From Saccoglossus kowalevskii (taxonomy: Eukaryota > Hemichordata > Enteropneusta > Harrimaniidae): a stretch of DNA of 55,653 nucleotides. Location of the stretch: the NCBI RefSeq assembly GCF_000003605.2, contig NW_003124902.1, positions 26,477 through 82,129 on the forward strand, read 5' to 3'. This document shows positions 14,801 to 27,690 of the stretch, piece after piece (the stretch's first letter is position 1; each line of letters opens with the position of its first letter). The notes under the pieces are model-generated. The model worked only from the letters and a program-made list of their open reading frames with translations. It was not told where the DNA came from and did no database searches. The position numbers were made by a program, and so were the translations under genes.

Positions 14801-17018
14801 TCATCTAATACCGTTTGTGAGTGCTATGTAACTGTCAGATCTAATTCTAGAGCTTGTCAATTGATAAATTACATTGATGTAAACTTAATTATAATGTGGT
14901 TAAAATTTAGACATAAGAAAGTAGACGAGAAAGAGAGAGAGATAGAACCATGCTATAGACGCAGGACAGTTTACTATTAAGCGGCACTGAAGATGTAATC
15001 CATACAATGAGAGTAGTCGATAAATAAACCGAGTACACAGACAATTAATTTGTTGAATTTCCTATTAAACGTTTTGTTGAACGCGATTTGCTCACTTATA
15101 TCGAATATTGAGCAGCATGACCTGAAATGTTGCATTTCTGTACGATTTTGACTACTAATAACACCGATAATAAAACGATAAATAAATAAATTACAGTGAG
15201 ATGTGGCTTTTACTGAATAACCCGAGAATCGTATATAACACCACACAACCTACGAAACTACGAACGTTTTAACTTGTTTAACTACTTTAATAACTGCACA
15301 CAGATGATCATGGTTTGGGTTTAAATAACCTGACATGGCCTTGATCAACGGCATATACAAGTTTACATGAATTGATAACCATTAAAAGCTTGACAAACAA
15401 AATGCTGCACGTGGTTCTCTCTAACAAATGTATACAATTACCTGCAAACGTGGAGTGCCAGGCTCGTCATAGTAGCGAGTGGTCACATTGAATACACGAT
15501 ACAAATGTGTGGATACACGGTGTGCATTTTTCGGTGACGTCATGAACATACCTGAACTAGATGGTAGTACTTAATGGCTGGATTGACAGATATAGACTCG
15601 TACGAGCTGAGGGGTCCGATCAATGCAATCATCTGTGGACCGTGGTATATGTATTCGTAAGCATAGTACAGACCCAGTCCAATATCGACCTGTTGGTTTC
15701 ATTCGAACATTAATACATAAATGCCAAAATTGTGTAGTCTTTGTATGACATGGCATTATTGCCAAAAAAAATTAAATAAATAATTTAATCGGACTCTTCC
15801 TCTATCATATGTGATATCAGCTCAGTGTAACATAGCATAACATTTCAGAGTTTGTTAATTCCAATCCGTCTGTGATGTTCTATATATCCGCCTGCCTACG
15901 TGCCGCCTGCCCACCTGTCTGCTGTCTATCTATTTAGACTCAGAGAATAGGAATAAAACGCTTCTATCGGTGTTAATAATGGCGTCATACTCGACAATTA
16001 AGTCTCCATCGATCAAAGAAATCCCATTAACAGCATTGCAATATAACACAATTATTATAACACCTGTGTGTTTTGTTAACTCAGTATATATAGTCTCAAT
16101 ATATTACAATACAAATACAATGGAAATTCTCTTTGGTAGTTTTTAAAATTAGTTAGTAAAAGTTTCAAATTGTGCTCATTTGCATAATTGTTTTCAGTAC
16201 GTATATTATTCTATTAATTGTACTTTCTTCTTTTTCGTACAACGCACTTTTTGGCAGTACGAGGACCTTCTTATTTTTGCGTATATTACACTCTTTTCTG
16301 CAGTGTACAAAGACATAGACATATGCATATGCATTAACTAAGCCAGTTGCCGCGTTTCTTAACATCACCTTATAGTCGTTCTAGTTTTGATTAGAATTTT
16401 TTTTTCCTCCCAGAAAAGAACACGTTGACGTCAAAAGAATGTAAGGGTTACCGCATTGAATCATGCCAATTATTTACTTCGATTATGTCTATATTCACCA
16501 TGTATTATACAGTGTCTATGTTAACTCACAAAACCCCATGTATGGGTTCATGCACGTTTTGTGCAGAGCAAGTATGTCTATCGAAGTCATATTGATTTTT
16601 TTTTATATGTTCATAATAGAAAATAAATGAAACTGAAAAAAGCAATTAAATTTAAGCAATCGTATTTACATGAACCACAAAGAAAGAAAAAGGATCACTT
16701 AATGACGTATGTTTCAGCCCGCTGTCCAGTATGGACAAACATATTTCACCTTGCACACATATGCACAGATATCATAAAACTCACCTTTGTGTTTCTCCAG
16801 ACTAATACCAATTCGTATTCAGCTAGTATTTCACTACAATTGTTGACGTGTTCAATCGCTTCGATTGCTGTAGATATCAACCCTCCATATCTCTCGTGAA
16901 TGTCCGAAGGAAACAGACCTCCGATATAAAGCGGTACTTTCTCCACTTCATACAAGCGAACTACGACGAGCAAATTGGCGAATACAGTTACGAATAGCAG
17001 TCTACAAGTTATATCCAT
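918..17018 (-). CDS. Receptor A: GABA-B-type class C GPCR, 3' end not in window
   Basis: Fourteen exons join in frame (minus strand): 17018-16785, 15689-15552, 13261-13097, 12832-12731, 12641-12576, 11974-11777, 11346-11104, 10773-10707, 10535-10452, 2839-2689, 2489-2357, 2161-2045, 1891-1769, 1095-918. Phases are 0 for the first seven introns, 1 after exons 8 and 9, 2 after exon 10, 0 after exons 11-13, and 1 after exon 14. The 666 codons encode a signal peptide, a Venus-flytrap ligand lobe and TM1-TM5. Family marks include AYKHGLYGDKYVW, GWYYPNWW, DPFAYDMVW, a W-x-x-x-G-R-S-P-P linker and KTYRVHIIF in loop 2. Class C receptors of this type signal through Gi/o as dimers at the plasma membrane (family knowledge). 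The exon for TM6-TM7 (52843-53006 in the paralogue) is not found in 1-917, so the gene runs off the window or is truncated. The start ATG matches that of the paralogue, including part of the 5' leader. Confidence 0.9.
4745..6300 (-). mobile_element. Degenerate CR1-like non-LTR retrotransposon (RT and 3' domain)
   Basis: Read on the minus strand across several frameshifts and stops, the order of segments is that of a CR1/L2-type reverse transcriptase. An FAPVTEDN...TLDTLPTRLV opening lies near 6290-6200. VIERIVAEQLTSYLAHNT-like and AFDTLDHTILLDRLKSRFG-like stretches lie near 6040-5810. The catalytic FADD box lies near 5550, and KLVHVFVTSQLDYCNSLLYS near 5240. A thumb and tail with LPWLS, TFKIIQGK and FKNHLKTFPFHQYY-like remnants continues to about 4750. 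The endonuclease domain is not seen. No frame is long, so the copy is dead. Confidence 0.85.
5603..5793. repeat. ~101-bp direct duplication inside the retrotransposon relic
   Basis: A segment beginning ACAAACTAAAGAGAATTGG at about 5605 recurs at about 5707, with the shared core TTGGCCCCAATACTGAACTC at 5620 and 5721. The second copy has an extra T and a few substitutions. It duplicates the GVPQ-S-VLGP region of the reverse transcriptase and is one of the lesions that break the frame. Confidence 0.85.
7071..7150 (+). repeat. Dispersed 'GTAGCCAGG' repeat end, plus orientation
   Basis: ATGCCCGTAGCCAGG begins at 7071 and is followed by a G-rich then CGACCCC stretch and TTCGATTTTTT. The same 15-base end occurs in inverse orientation at 8757-8771. 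This opening resembles a repeat family scattered through many marine invertebrate genomes (recalled, not searched). The far end of this copy is not defined. Confidence 0.5.
8660..8772 (-). repeat. Dispersed 'GTAGCCAGG' repeat, minus orientation
   Basis: On the minus strand this copy starts ATGCCCGTAGCCAGGATTTT, then TTTGGGGTCC, and ends in a GGGGGTCCGGG...CCCTGGAAAATTTCG stretch that also looks typical of the family. It lies 1.7 kb from and inverted to the copy at 7071. The flanks show no matching target-site duplication, so the two are more likely separate insertions than the ends of one element. Confidence 0.5.
10452..17018 (-). CDS. Receptor A, extracellular ligand-binding module (exons 1-9)
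   Basis: Exon 1 carries the signal peptide (hydrophobic stretch around residues 6-20) and the first strand, KVPLYIGGLFPSD, a typical class C opening. Exon 2 reads VDIGLGLYYAYEYIY and holds the loop (GPLSSYES) where GABBR1 contacts the amino acid. Exon 3 has YPYTVQMYPEVDS and HFNWKRVSVLYRADDD, the usual strand before the second lobe. Exon 6 has the conserved GWY and a cysteine in DLTDCTPEQ. Exon 7 has DPFAYDMVWIIALAL. Exons 8-9 close the lobe and give two more cysteines (TCRYNVNPDSLECF). Compared with receptor B, exon 6 is one codon shorter (198 versus 201 bp); every other shared exon has the same length. Confidence 0.88.
15690..16784 (-). other. Intron 1 of receptor A
   Basis: Bounded by GTGAGT after exon 1 and a CAACAG acceptor before exon 2. 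I see AT-rich DNA without a recognisable element. The next intron (15551-13262) is also plain; its short open frames are not conserved with the paralogue. Confidence 0.6.
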
Positions 17019-20000
17019 TATGAGAGAATAAAAGAGAATGGCGATGGTACTGAACGAATCGAACCCAAGTACAGGGTTGCCAGTGTTCGCAGTCTACACT
17101 ATGTGTGTCAATATACCATCATCTCGTTACGCTGGTATACTGAATGTTAAACCTGTAGAATCCATAAGTACTCCATCAACTATGACGCAGTCAGATGATT
17201 TATGAATATTCATGTATTACAATGTTCCATATATGAAACCAAGATCCAATGAATTCGATAGATACGAAAGTAAAATAAAATACGGATAGCGTATTAAGAA
17301 GAACGACATATGTAATCATATAATACAACATTCAGTTTCAAAGAAACCATGTATGTAAATATGTAGGTATTTATGCAAATGCAAATATGTTGGAAATTCA
17401 CAATAGTTCGGGGCGTTAGATGTCAAAATAATAGAACGACACCGGATGTTTTTCTTGCCCGATAGTTAAATTAACAATACACCTGTCACGGTGATTTACG
17501 CACTGCATAAATCATCTCTTCGTTTTTCCAAATCATTCGGTTTAAAATCCATTGTAAAAAAGAATCATTTTCAACTACAAGCACAATCAATTTGGGAATT
17601 CAATGACCACGGTGTGAATGGAATACATCAAGCTTGAAATCAATTCTTCGGTATTTACTCCTGGAAAATGCCACGTCTTTACGTATAGAGAAAGCAGCAA
17701 ACATTGAAAACTACATATGTATGTAAATATACCTCAATCTTGACTCGGTTTCATTTATTGATATCGGTAGTGCTGTCCTAGCGTTATGTTAATGTATTAA
17801 ATATTACCTTTTGACGATAACCCCGAGTGACTGAATGAACATTGCCTCTGACAAATTACAAAACAAAATTCTACAATAGCACATGATGACAATTGATACA
17901 TTATTAATGGAAGTCGCCGCAGTGCATTTGCATCTTGTCACCATTCGAGGGGGCATACTGCTTAAAGCTCGTGGGGCATGAATCAAGAGTCTCCTGACAA
18001 TATGTAATTTACTGGAAAGAGGCCGACGCTGATGTGAAAAGTATCCGAGACGGTACGTCGGAATACGCAACTGCCAAATCGTTAGGTTATTCCCATGCGT
18101 ATATGAACACCAGTAATCCCAGCGATGGTCGGTTCTACACCGGTTGCGTCACGTTTCCTTATGGTTAGTCATGCGATAGTGCACGAAAACACCACAGGCC
18201 TATGATGTCTGTATGCAAATTAGTGGACACACGGAACGATGTTGGAATGATAAGTGTTCATTACACAATATATATAAGTTAGAGTGTACAGTGAACAGAA
18301 TTGACAGTCGGCTCGGAGATTGCGCCGTTGGATGAACAAATAATGATTCAATTACTGCGTACATGTTATGAATTATACACGGGTAAAATTACTGTGTATA
18401 TACCCCCACATCAGCAGCTGCATCGTCGTTTCTATTTAGATGACCCGAGGTCCGGAATGCTGCATTTGCCGCAAACTCCATATTTGCATATGCGATTTGA
18501 CATCTTCACAGACAACGTGGAGGCATGCATTTGAAACGGCCTCGTGAATAATCATGGATTGCACAAAAAGGTTTGATACATTGTATAGTCGTAAATCCTT
18601 CACCAAAACCATTGCATTTTTGTGCACACATGTCCGTTACTATGGTGATCAGTAGATTGTTGTTTGAATTTAAACGTATGAGCGTGAAGAGTGCGACAAC
18701 GTAAAAGTCGTTTCAGTACTAATGAATCGAATTCAGAGCCACCTGCATGCGCTAATCGATTACGAAAATATAATATATATAAGCGACTATCTAGTCTATA
18801 GCGATAAAAACTTGAAATGTTTAACAAAATGCCAAACGTAATAATTTATGCTATTAATCATACTCACACGATAGTAGTTTCGTGTGAGTCAGTGGTAAAT
18901 AGTGCATTAAAAGGCCTAGCAGAATGATTTATTGGAATGTACACAAAGCACAGTAACGACCTCCCAAAGGAATATTACAGCAAAAGTTCACAGATTGTTT
19001 CAAGTAAGAATAACTAGCCTGAATGTTGGCGTGGAACTGTTGTCAACGCAACGAATTAAATAATATACCGTTAACAAATGATTATTTCGACTGAGATATG
19101 GATGAGACTTCGCGAACGAAATTGTCAACACTTCCATGTACACTGGTTCTAAAATAGTATGCACTAATAAGTGAATATGTGATCTTATAGGGAGCATGAT
19201 TTGTTTATTACATTTCACATTGGTTTCAGATGTCACACGCCCCTACAGGAAATTGGCTAGTTGATTACATGGTTGCAAAATTCACATATTATTCATTCAT
19301 TAACATCACTTGTAGGTATGAGTATGCGTTAACTAGTAAAAACGGCGTAGTTTATCAGTATCGTGGGTCTTTTTATTTCATGTGAACCTTTTACTGTATA
19401 CGTGTGCATTCAAAATAGAAGTGACATTATATAAGTGAAAATTGTCCCTCTCTCTTGGCGAAGACAGCCATACGTTCATGTGATCAGAAAGTGGCTGTGA
19501 ACTTGCATTATGGCGACTAGAGACTTCGGAAATACTGCACGTACGAAAAAAACCCACCAGACTAGAGTGATGTTTGACGATCCGGCAAATAAAACAGTAT
19601 ACAAAGTTAGAGACTGAAATAAAAAATATTTTGATACTGTAAATGTGTGTGTTTGTTTGTTTTTTGAATGCGAATATAATATAACACTACTACCAATTAT
19701 AACCGCGGCGCTTGATGCGTTCCATTGTATAACAATATTAGACCCTTGCATGAGTCTAGTATTGTTATGCCTTAATGCATAGTTGTCTAATTTAGTGCAT
19801 ATTATTTTAAAATTGGGGTAGATTAAAGTGTGTTCTGTTTTGGTCTTAAAGTCCAATCCATATAACTCCGTTTCAAATGAAATAATAAGGTTTTGACTGC
19901 GATTTACAGTTGCGAAATTACCCCTCCCTCACCGAAATAGACGACTAAAAAGTATTGAATCATCAAGGAAGACAGACGTGGTTTCATCGTTGGGATTATT

Positions 20001-20640
20001 TCGATTACAACACTTAGACTCTTAGACTCACACTCTGTGTAAATTATCTATTCCACATTGTCTCATTAATATTCGTACGTGGTTTCCAGTGTTCCATTTA
20101 TATTGCTTTGTTATCTTTATGAATTCTCTTAAAATAATAAATGTAAGATGATCAAAACGAATATGAATATACAGATTCTTTTATTAATGAATGAAAAATA
20201 TGTTAGTGTACAATAGAAAATGGGCAGGTGGACGAAAAATGTAAGGTTAGAATATTTATTCCCATAATATCCATATTACTTTGCCTTTAAGAAATTTGAT
20301 TGTTGTAATTGTGAATCTTGTCGTAGTTGACCATGTACTTAATATTAACGCACGAAGACATTTCTGTTGTGTGTGTATCTAAGACTAAGAATTGACTGTC
20401 CCAAAACTGTAAATGACTCATTCGAACAAATTCACAAGTGATACAACTGAATGTATCGATATACCGAGAAGTGGCCTAAACAACTACATTTTGGTATAAT
20501 AAGTCTCAAACTACATCATCAAAATTATAGTTTCACTATCTCTAGCTTCTGTAATCCTTTGAGACAAATAAAGCAATTTGACATTATATCTTGTTCATTA
20601 CATATTTGATTGGGTACTCTGAAATCACGTGACCCTGGAA
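17019..20640. other. Gene-free stretch upstream of receptor A
   Basis: The first ~80 bases are the likely 5' leader of receptor A: on the minus strand a block starting GTAGACTGCGAA and ending CTCATAATG aligns with GTAGACTACGAA...GTCGTAATG upstream of receptor B. No TATA box is obvious. The rest is AT-rich with only short open frames and no repeat that I can name. A hairpin lies at 19730-19767. Confidence 0.5.
19730..19767. repeat. 14-bp-arm inverted repeat (hairpin)
   Basis: TAACAATATTAGAC and GTCTAGTATTGTTA are complementary except for one position and enclose a 10-base loop. Nothing around it suggests a gene end, so I give no function. Confidence 0.6.
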
Positions 20641-20644
20641 TCTA

Positions 20645-20935
20645 TTAAATCGCAATCTGTACGCCAATATTGCCGTTGTCTAGAACATAATAAGTCGCAA
20701 TCGGTTCGCCAATATTTTCATTACCTGAAACATATTAAGTCGCAATCTGTACGCCAATATTGTCATTACCTGAAACATATTACGTCGCAATCTATACGCT
20801 AATAATGTCATCACATGGAATATATCACCGCATAACATATACGCCAATATTGTCATTACGTAAAATATATAATGTCGTAATATGTACGCCAACATAGTAC
20901 CTGGAATCTATTTGACAATAATCTGTACACCAACA
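20645..20935. repeat. 45-bp minisatellite, about six units
   Basis: Units start TAAGTCGCAATC and continue with TACGCCAATATTGTCATTACC and then AACATAT. The unit length is 45 bp with increasing divergence toward the right end. Because 45 is a multiple of three, the minus strand shows a repetitive open frame (MLAYRLRRNMFQVMT-like), which is a side effect and not a gene. Confidence 0.85.
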
Positions 20936-22399
20936 GCACACAAACTTAAGAATTATTTATCGAATATATAACATTAATTACCGATTTTGAAAGAACATAA
21001 ATGCACATAGATGCAAATTTGCATGTACACAATGTGATGTTTGTCAATATAAAAATGAATATATATAACAAAAATGTAAAAAATAAACATTACATTGATG
21101 ACATTGTCAATAAAATGTATTCATGGTTCAATACTTGGATATCTGGGTAATTGCTACATAGGGTAATAAAATAAGAACAAATAAAACTTGAACAATAATA
21201 CATTAAAACAAAAAATATATTTTGAATATTTTTTTTATAGGTTATCGATTGCATTTGCGTGACTAATTATGTAGTAGATAATGAGGATCAAGTATCTGGA
21301 GGAAACAACAATAACAATAATAACGACGGACGCTTGTAGGTCAGGCTTTTCGTGTGTGTGTGTGTGTGTTTTCGGGAAGCTGCAATCACTTATTTTTACT
21401 GAACCAGTCAAAGACAGTGTAATTAGTAATCGAGTCGATCTACGCAATGTGCGTGACTGTTTCGCACTTCAGACCAGAACATAACGAGTAATCATCGAGA
21501 TATCGTCGATGGTTAACCTCACAATCTTGTAATAAGTAGCTTCGCAAGCTATACAATATTTTACCTGATTGGCAACCAAAACCTACCATTTAATAGTCCA
21601 ATTAGAGAACAGCTTGTTGATTGGCTGGTTTATTCGATGTCTCTAATCTTGCCTTATGTTTTGATTCAAATGACGCGGCTGTCACGACAGTCCCTGAATA
21701 AAGGAACAGTACGGGAGATGTTCAATCTACTTTTAATGCGTTTATTGAGAAGAATGTATTGGATGTCATATAGTCATAAACCGACCTTGTTGCATTTGTT
21801 TATTTACATATTTAAATTTTAGCTTTATTTGTATTACCATATCATATCATATTACCATTTAATTTCTCTGTATTTTGCATAAAATGAGCGGTATATAGTG
21901 ATCATTTGCGTACTAGGTTATGAGAAATAATAATTCAAAATGGCGGCATGTATTAGTACGATTTTAGATATGAGCAAAATGGTCACGTAATGGATCGTAA
22001 ATTCGTCCATAATAAGTAACAGGCAATGCTTGGCAAACGAACTAGTGAGAGAAACTGAATAGTTTATTACTACTAAAACATAAAAATGTCGAACAATAGA
22101 ACGTCCCCTTTTGATCCGGGCTTTTTGAACAATAACATCGTAGATTGGGATTTTGTCTGGTCAATATAGTGATATTCACATTTATTTTTCGACACATGTA
22201 CACCAGCCATTTATTTTCAAACCTATACTTCACAATAAAGAGTCTCCAATGTACGTGTTTGTACGTTTGTTCTAAATTTACGGTGATTGTGTAATTCATT
22301 ATTTGTTTCTCAACCAATATCTTAAAGCAGATTCTGGTTTTGTTTGAAAATAATTAATACTTCAACAATCGTTCTCAAATAGTAGTTCCTGGCTTGTTT
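20936..22399. other. AT-rich spacer, no gene seen
   Basis: Contains a short TG run near 21354 and chance open frames. Nothing recognisable on either strand. Confidence 0.5.
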
Positions 22400-22910
22400 G
22401 AGTTAAATTAATTCATTGTCGAATGTATGAATTTTAAAGAAAAAAATAAAAGTGGCACACTTCCCGGGTATACTGTTAGAATGAATTCGTTATCGAATCT
22501 ATAAAATTAATTCATTGTCGATTGTATGAATTTCAAAAGTCAAAAAATAAAAGTGGCACACTTCCCGGGTATACTGTTAGAATGAATTCGTTATCGAATC
22601 TATAAAATTAATTCATTGTCGATTGTATGAATTTCAAAAGTCAAAAAATAAAAGTGGCACACTTCCCGGGTATACCTGTTATAATGGCTTCATTATCGAA
22701 TGTATGATGGAAAAACGTTAAATGGTTTCATTGTCGAATCATCGTATGAATATTATCTATGTCATATAAAAGTGTCACACTGCCCTGACTAACCTGTCAG
22801 AATGTCTTCATTGTCAATTTATATTGTGTGAATTTCAAAAACGTTGCATATAAGTGGCAAACTGCCCGGTATACCTATCTGAATCGCTTCATGGTCGAGT
22901 GTGTACATTA
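22400..22910. repeat. 101-bp satellite-like tandem array
   Basis: AGTGGCACACTTCCCGGGTA occurs at 22451, 22552 and 22653, so three units are nearly identical at a 101-bp period. More divergent units with GTGTCACACTGCCC and GTGGCAAACTGCCCGG follow to about 22910, and a partial unit precedes the array. Each unit also carries an ATTCATTGTCGA block. Confidence 0.9.
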
Positions 22911-25900
22911 TCTTTCACTAGCAAGCGTACGACTGCAAGTGACAGCACGGCAAAAGCGTGCGATGTTTGTCAATCAACTAGTCAACATTGATTACCTGAT
23001 TGCATGACGTTAGAGGCGATATTTGCCTTGATTAAAGTCTTGGTTCTTAACGATCCGTGGCCTTCTTATCTTTCCTAAAAGTTGTAGATAAACTGATTTT
23101 ATAGTAATCACGATTTTGTTTGGATTCAGGATAATTAAATCAAATCATGCACAGAGACACAAACATTAGTAGACATGTGTCATTATTTTCTAACAATTAG
23201 CGTCAGCTTTTGAATTTTGGAGAGGATTGCGAAATCTTACTTAATTATTCAAAAATAGAATTCTCTGAATACTACGTAAATATTAAATAATGCATGGTTA
23301 GAAAATCCCTATGATTTTAATATATTTAAAGTCACGTAACATGTATGGACATCTTTCTAATGAACCTTTTGTGCATATGCAAATGAATACGAATAGAAAA
23401 ATTGAACGAGAAAAAGTTATCTCTGCGGGCGATGTGCTTAGACCGTGGGGATATTCTGTAACCTGTAAACCTTACATATAACTGAAATAGTACTCAGAAC
23501 AAACCTTGTAAAGCTACATTGTGCTTTACAGAGTGTGAAGAGAACATATTTTGCGACTTAGCTAAGGTGCAAAGTCCGAGGTAGATAGGAAATATTATTT
23601 CAAACCATTTGGCCATGTCCATTCACTTTTTAGTTATACGATTCTTTGTTTAAGTATCTTTAATAAAGCGTGCGTGAGTAGGATCTTATCTAAATCATGT
23701 GATTTTCGTTGTTGAAGTGATGTATTGAATTGTGCGTCTAGTGCTAATCAAATATTCCTATTGCTTAAATGAGATCGTCGATAATAATACGCACAGTGCC
23801 TGCAAATATCAATTTTCCATGAAATCTAAGTATTCTTTTTATCGTTGACGTTAGATTTTTCTAGTCCATCACTGAGCGTGATAAACGGTGTCGCGTTGAC
23901 ACTCCAGGGACTGATAATACGCGTATGAGTATCTACCATTTTGACAGTTTGTTTTTGCTGGCGATGTTCCGTAATGCGACAGTATTGAAATCGTGATTGA
24001 GTAGAAAAATGTCAATAGAATAATAACACCCCATTCATACAATAATTTGCAACGTTTGGCAGTAAAAACTATTAAAAAATTAATAAATCAACGCTTTCCA
24101 TGGATCTTAACTATGCAAACTATTAATATTCCGGGTCTTCCGGCGTTATTCAGAATAAAAGGTCGACACTGATCATAGAGTGCTCGGCCACTAATGGTCT
24201 GAGATTGGAGAAGAGATTATTACAGCGATGTAGTCTGTTATAGTGCGAGGTAGACAGGTTGTGTCCAAACACCTCTATGACTCACGAAAAACTGAAGACA
24301 CATCGCACGACAACATACCCTGGTTATTTACACTAAATACCCACATACAATTACTAATTTTGTTTACCAATATGTGTTCTGTCGACATTTTTCCCGGAGT
24401 ATCGAGTGTCAATTTGTTCACGAATCCGTGATAATTCTTTGGAGGAAATTCTTCTTCTCTGACGCATACTGGTACTTTGCCAGGGCGAATATCGGGGTTT
24501 CAATGACATTAATGGCGAATTGCATTGTGGGATATACATGTATGAGTAACGACGGGTTCAAAAGTGACGCCCTCATAAATCCACCACTTATCCTTTCATC
24601 AGATTACTCAAAATCCCACCCAGTGTTCGGTATAATGAGCGTAACAAAACACGAGTATGTTTCATTGTCTAATTCGGCGACAGGAAGTATGGCTTTGCAA
24701 CATCGTTGTTTTTAATTTAATTAATTTCCTTTGTTTTTGGCATTAGGATTTTTGATATAATGGATATATTTTTCTTCATATTTTCAGAATATAATATACA
24801 AGTGTGAAGATGATTTTTCCAGATGTGTTTACATTAGCTCTCGTTATTTCAATCTGCATTTCGTAATTTTCACTACGGTGTTAGTAATTAATTTGTATTG
24901 CATATCACACTGTCGCCGTCATGTAGTGATTATTTATTTTGTTTGGATTAAAGGTTTTGGCCTCCGTACCACATTATCATCACACGCTGTTTTTTTTCAA
25001 TAATTTGCGGTTATCCTACCAAGGTATTCAAAGATGTTATCATTGCATCTGACAATACCGTAAATTTTAATTAAAAAATATCATATGTATTTACTCGTAT
25101 ATGTTTTTTTTTATTAAATACATTTTACAATTTACACTTTTATTCTCATAAGTATTGTATGACTATAGTATGATTTATTTTTACGTCACGTTTCAGTGTA
25201 GTTACCATGGAAATAGATACTTAATTAAATTAGACTGCATGCCTTCATTTATGCAGATATGAATACATCTACAAATACGTGGATGTAGTTGAAAACATAT
25301 GCATATATTTCCCTGCTTATCGAATTATGATACGAAGAATCTTCTGAACATTAGTGAAACAAACTAAGTGTTTTGTGTTTGTTCACTCATCGTGTCCATT
25401 CCCTGCATAGTTCCTGTGTATTCCCTGCCTATTCCCTGGGTATTTTTCTTTGTATTCCCATGCCTTTCCCTGACATGTCGTTTTCGTGAGGTTAGCTAAT
25501 GAAATGTGTTCTTGGGTTCTATTATCAGTTCATATTTTTTTTCGAAGATGGTGAAGGATTATCACTGTAAATGGATTAGTAGTTTATTCTAATTTAAATG
25601 AGACGTAATTCCACAATATGTTATTCTACATAAAAGCTTTCAGATCTAGAGTAGCTATAATTGATATATACAGAGACATATTACTGGCATGGAGTACTCT
25701 TAATAAAAAGCCACTTGACGATATGGATGACCCTATAGTCACTGCCTTAATATGATCTACCGATCCAATCTGATTAATATAAATAAGTAAATGCAGTGTA
25801 AGCCCCAAGGTCTAAAACAAAACAAACCACTAAATCAAGCTTTATCAATAAAACATGTAAAGAAAAATGTTGCCAAAGTGCGTTTAGATAAATGATTCAA

Positions 25901-27375
25901 ATGGCTCCATCCATGGCAATAAATTACAAATTAACACCTTAATAATTGACTTGACCTTTGTTTGGAAGCTTATTAGCATCGACTATTAAATTTTATATAC
26001 CTTCCTTTTCTCACAGTCGCAAACAACGTGGAAATCATGTGAGGTGTTATGATGAGGCGACATATCTGTAAACAGCTGGAAAACAAATGAAAAAGTGTAC
26101 CACCTTGCCTTATCTTCGTGCTTGGCGTGACTGCGACAAAATTAATACAGGCAGTATTCTCAATGGGACTCATTTATAAGAGAGGAAATAGTATTTGTGC
26201 GCTCCGTAATCAGTAGCATTTATTTGAGTGATTCTGTAATTTCTGTACGTAAGGCGTAAATCACAATCATTTATTTTATTCCCTCCGTACTTCGTGCAAA
26301 GATAGCTTTGTTTTGTGTACGAATGGGAATGTTGTCGATAATAAAGGCCGTAAACCGTACAAAGATTTTACAATATCCAATTCATAATACATGTCGAGGG
26401 TCGACATAATGTCAGAGAATACTGCGCTTGTTAAAGTGTGTAAGGACATATATTAGGCTAACAATTGTGTGTTCTGAAACCCCTGTCGAGATTATAGTAG
26501 ATGATTCAACGCATTTTACTTTGCCGAATGTTGTGAGATATGAACAGTACTGAATTGACGTGAGTGTATGGGGCAAGTAGTGCTTAGGTACCACTTGGTT
26601 GGTAAATCCTACATATAATTTATCTATAGAATTTTCTGTGGTATTTGTGCATATTTGTAACATTTGTAGCAGCTGCATGATTTGCGCATATTGAGAATGA
26701 GTTAAAATATAATTTAGATTATATTTTTGAAACTAAATATAAACACAAGTGAGTTATTTTCATAAGCCGTGCCACTATACTGCTACTGTGCAAACAATCA
26801 GTTGTATTATTAATTAATTAAAATTTAGTTTTACATGATTAAATTAATGCGTAGCGGGACACTTTGACTTTAAATTACTAAATTAATAGAGTCGTACAAT
26901 GCCCATAAAATGTGCTAAAGATGTATAGTATGCATTTAATCCAATTTTTCATTCATCTTGTTGCCTATGTACCAATTTTTAATGTAAATAGTACAAGTGT
27001 ATCTGAGAATGGGCAAACAAATAGTGTAGTTCCTGTGTTTGGGCGATTAGGCTTTTAATACTACTAAAAGTGTCTCCATAAGCTTGATATTATTTTTGGT
27101 AGTCCCCATTTTGTACTGCGCCAATATCACATTCATTATTTATGTATATATATATTTATGATTGCCCACAATGTAGGATATTGATTAGTAAAAAAAATAA
27201 CATTTATTGACATATTATTTTTGACCAGAAATCGATAAAAAAAATCAAAAAGTCCATTCATTGTGTATGTAAAATGTATGTGCATATGTAAACTGTTTTG
27301 CACGCACCTTGTCCTAGATTTCGATTAAACTTTAGGAATGGTGGATTATTTTTATAATTTTTCGACTGAAAATGG
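22911..27375. other. Gene-free stretch, 22.9-27.4 kb
   Basis: AT-rich, with many short open frames that overlap on both strands. The longest (24374-24715 plus, 113 codons) shows no family motif I recognise. No RNA gene or complete transposon was seen. Confidence 0.45.
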
Positions 27376-27439
27376 ATGGATTTAAACGAAAACTTGTTTG
27401 CACATGAAATTCTATATTGCGGGTTATATAAATGCAATG

Positions 27440-27690
27440 TGTCTGCAGCATTTAACAGTGACGTCACGTTACAAAAGATCACAAATTGTATCAAAAACAC
27501 AAAGAATAAGAACGCACCTGGTCCAGATGGAATTGTAAATGAGATAGTGCTGACAACGTGCATCATGCTATGTGCCATTTTTCTATTTAATTCTTTTGGA
27601 GGCAAAATATCTTTTTTTTTTTGAAAAATAAAATTATTAACGACGTCTCTAATTATCGTCGTATTTCGTTGTCGTCTAGTGAGTAAAAAT
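27440..27690 (+). mobile_element. Reverse-transcriptase scrap of a non-LTR element
   Basis: The plus frame reads ITNCIKNTKNKNAPGPDGI followed by VNEIV and LFNSFGG. After a frame break comes NDVSNYRRISLSSSE. This is the 'KAPGPDGI ... NYRGISLL' start of a non-LTR reverse transcriptase. Only about 80 codons survive and the catalytic box is absent. Confidence 0.75.

Noticed and set aside
15440-15540. Exon-like stretch after exon 2 of receptor A ending in CAG|GTAATT on the minus strand
   Set aside because: Exon 2 joins exon 3 directly in phase and matches the family order, and receptor B has no counterpart. The frame is not open from an acceptor.
19476-19856. 126-codon minus-strand frame
   Set aside because: No family motif, biased AT codons and no splice or promoter context; it contains the hairpin at 19730. 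Probably chance.
20680-20895. Repetitive minus-strand open frame of 71 codons
   Set aside because: It is a by-product of the 45-bp tandem repeat, whose period is a multiple of three.
24243-24715. Overlapping frames on both strands near 24.5 kb
   Set aside because: No recognisable domain on either strand and no conserved splice sites.
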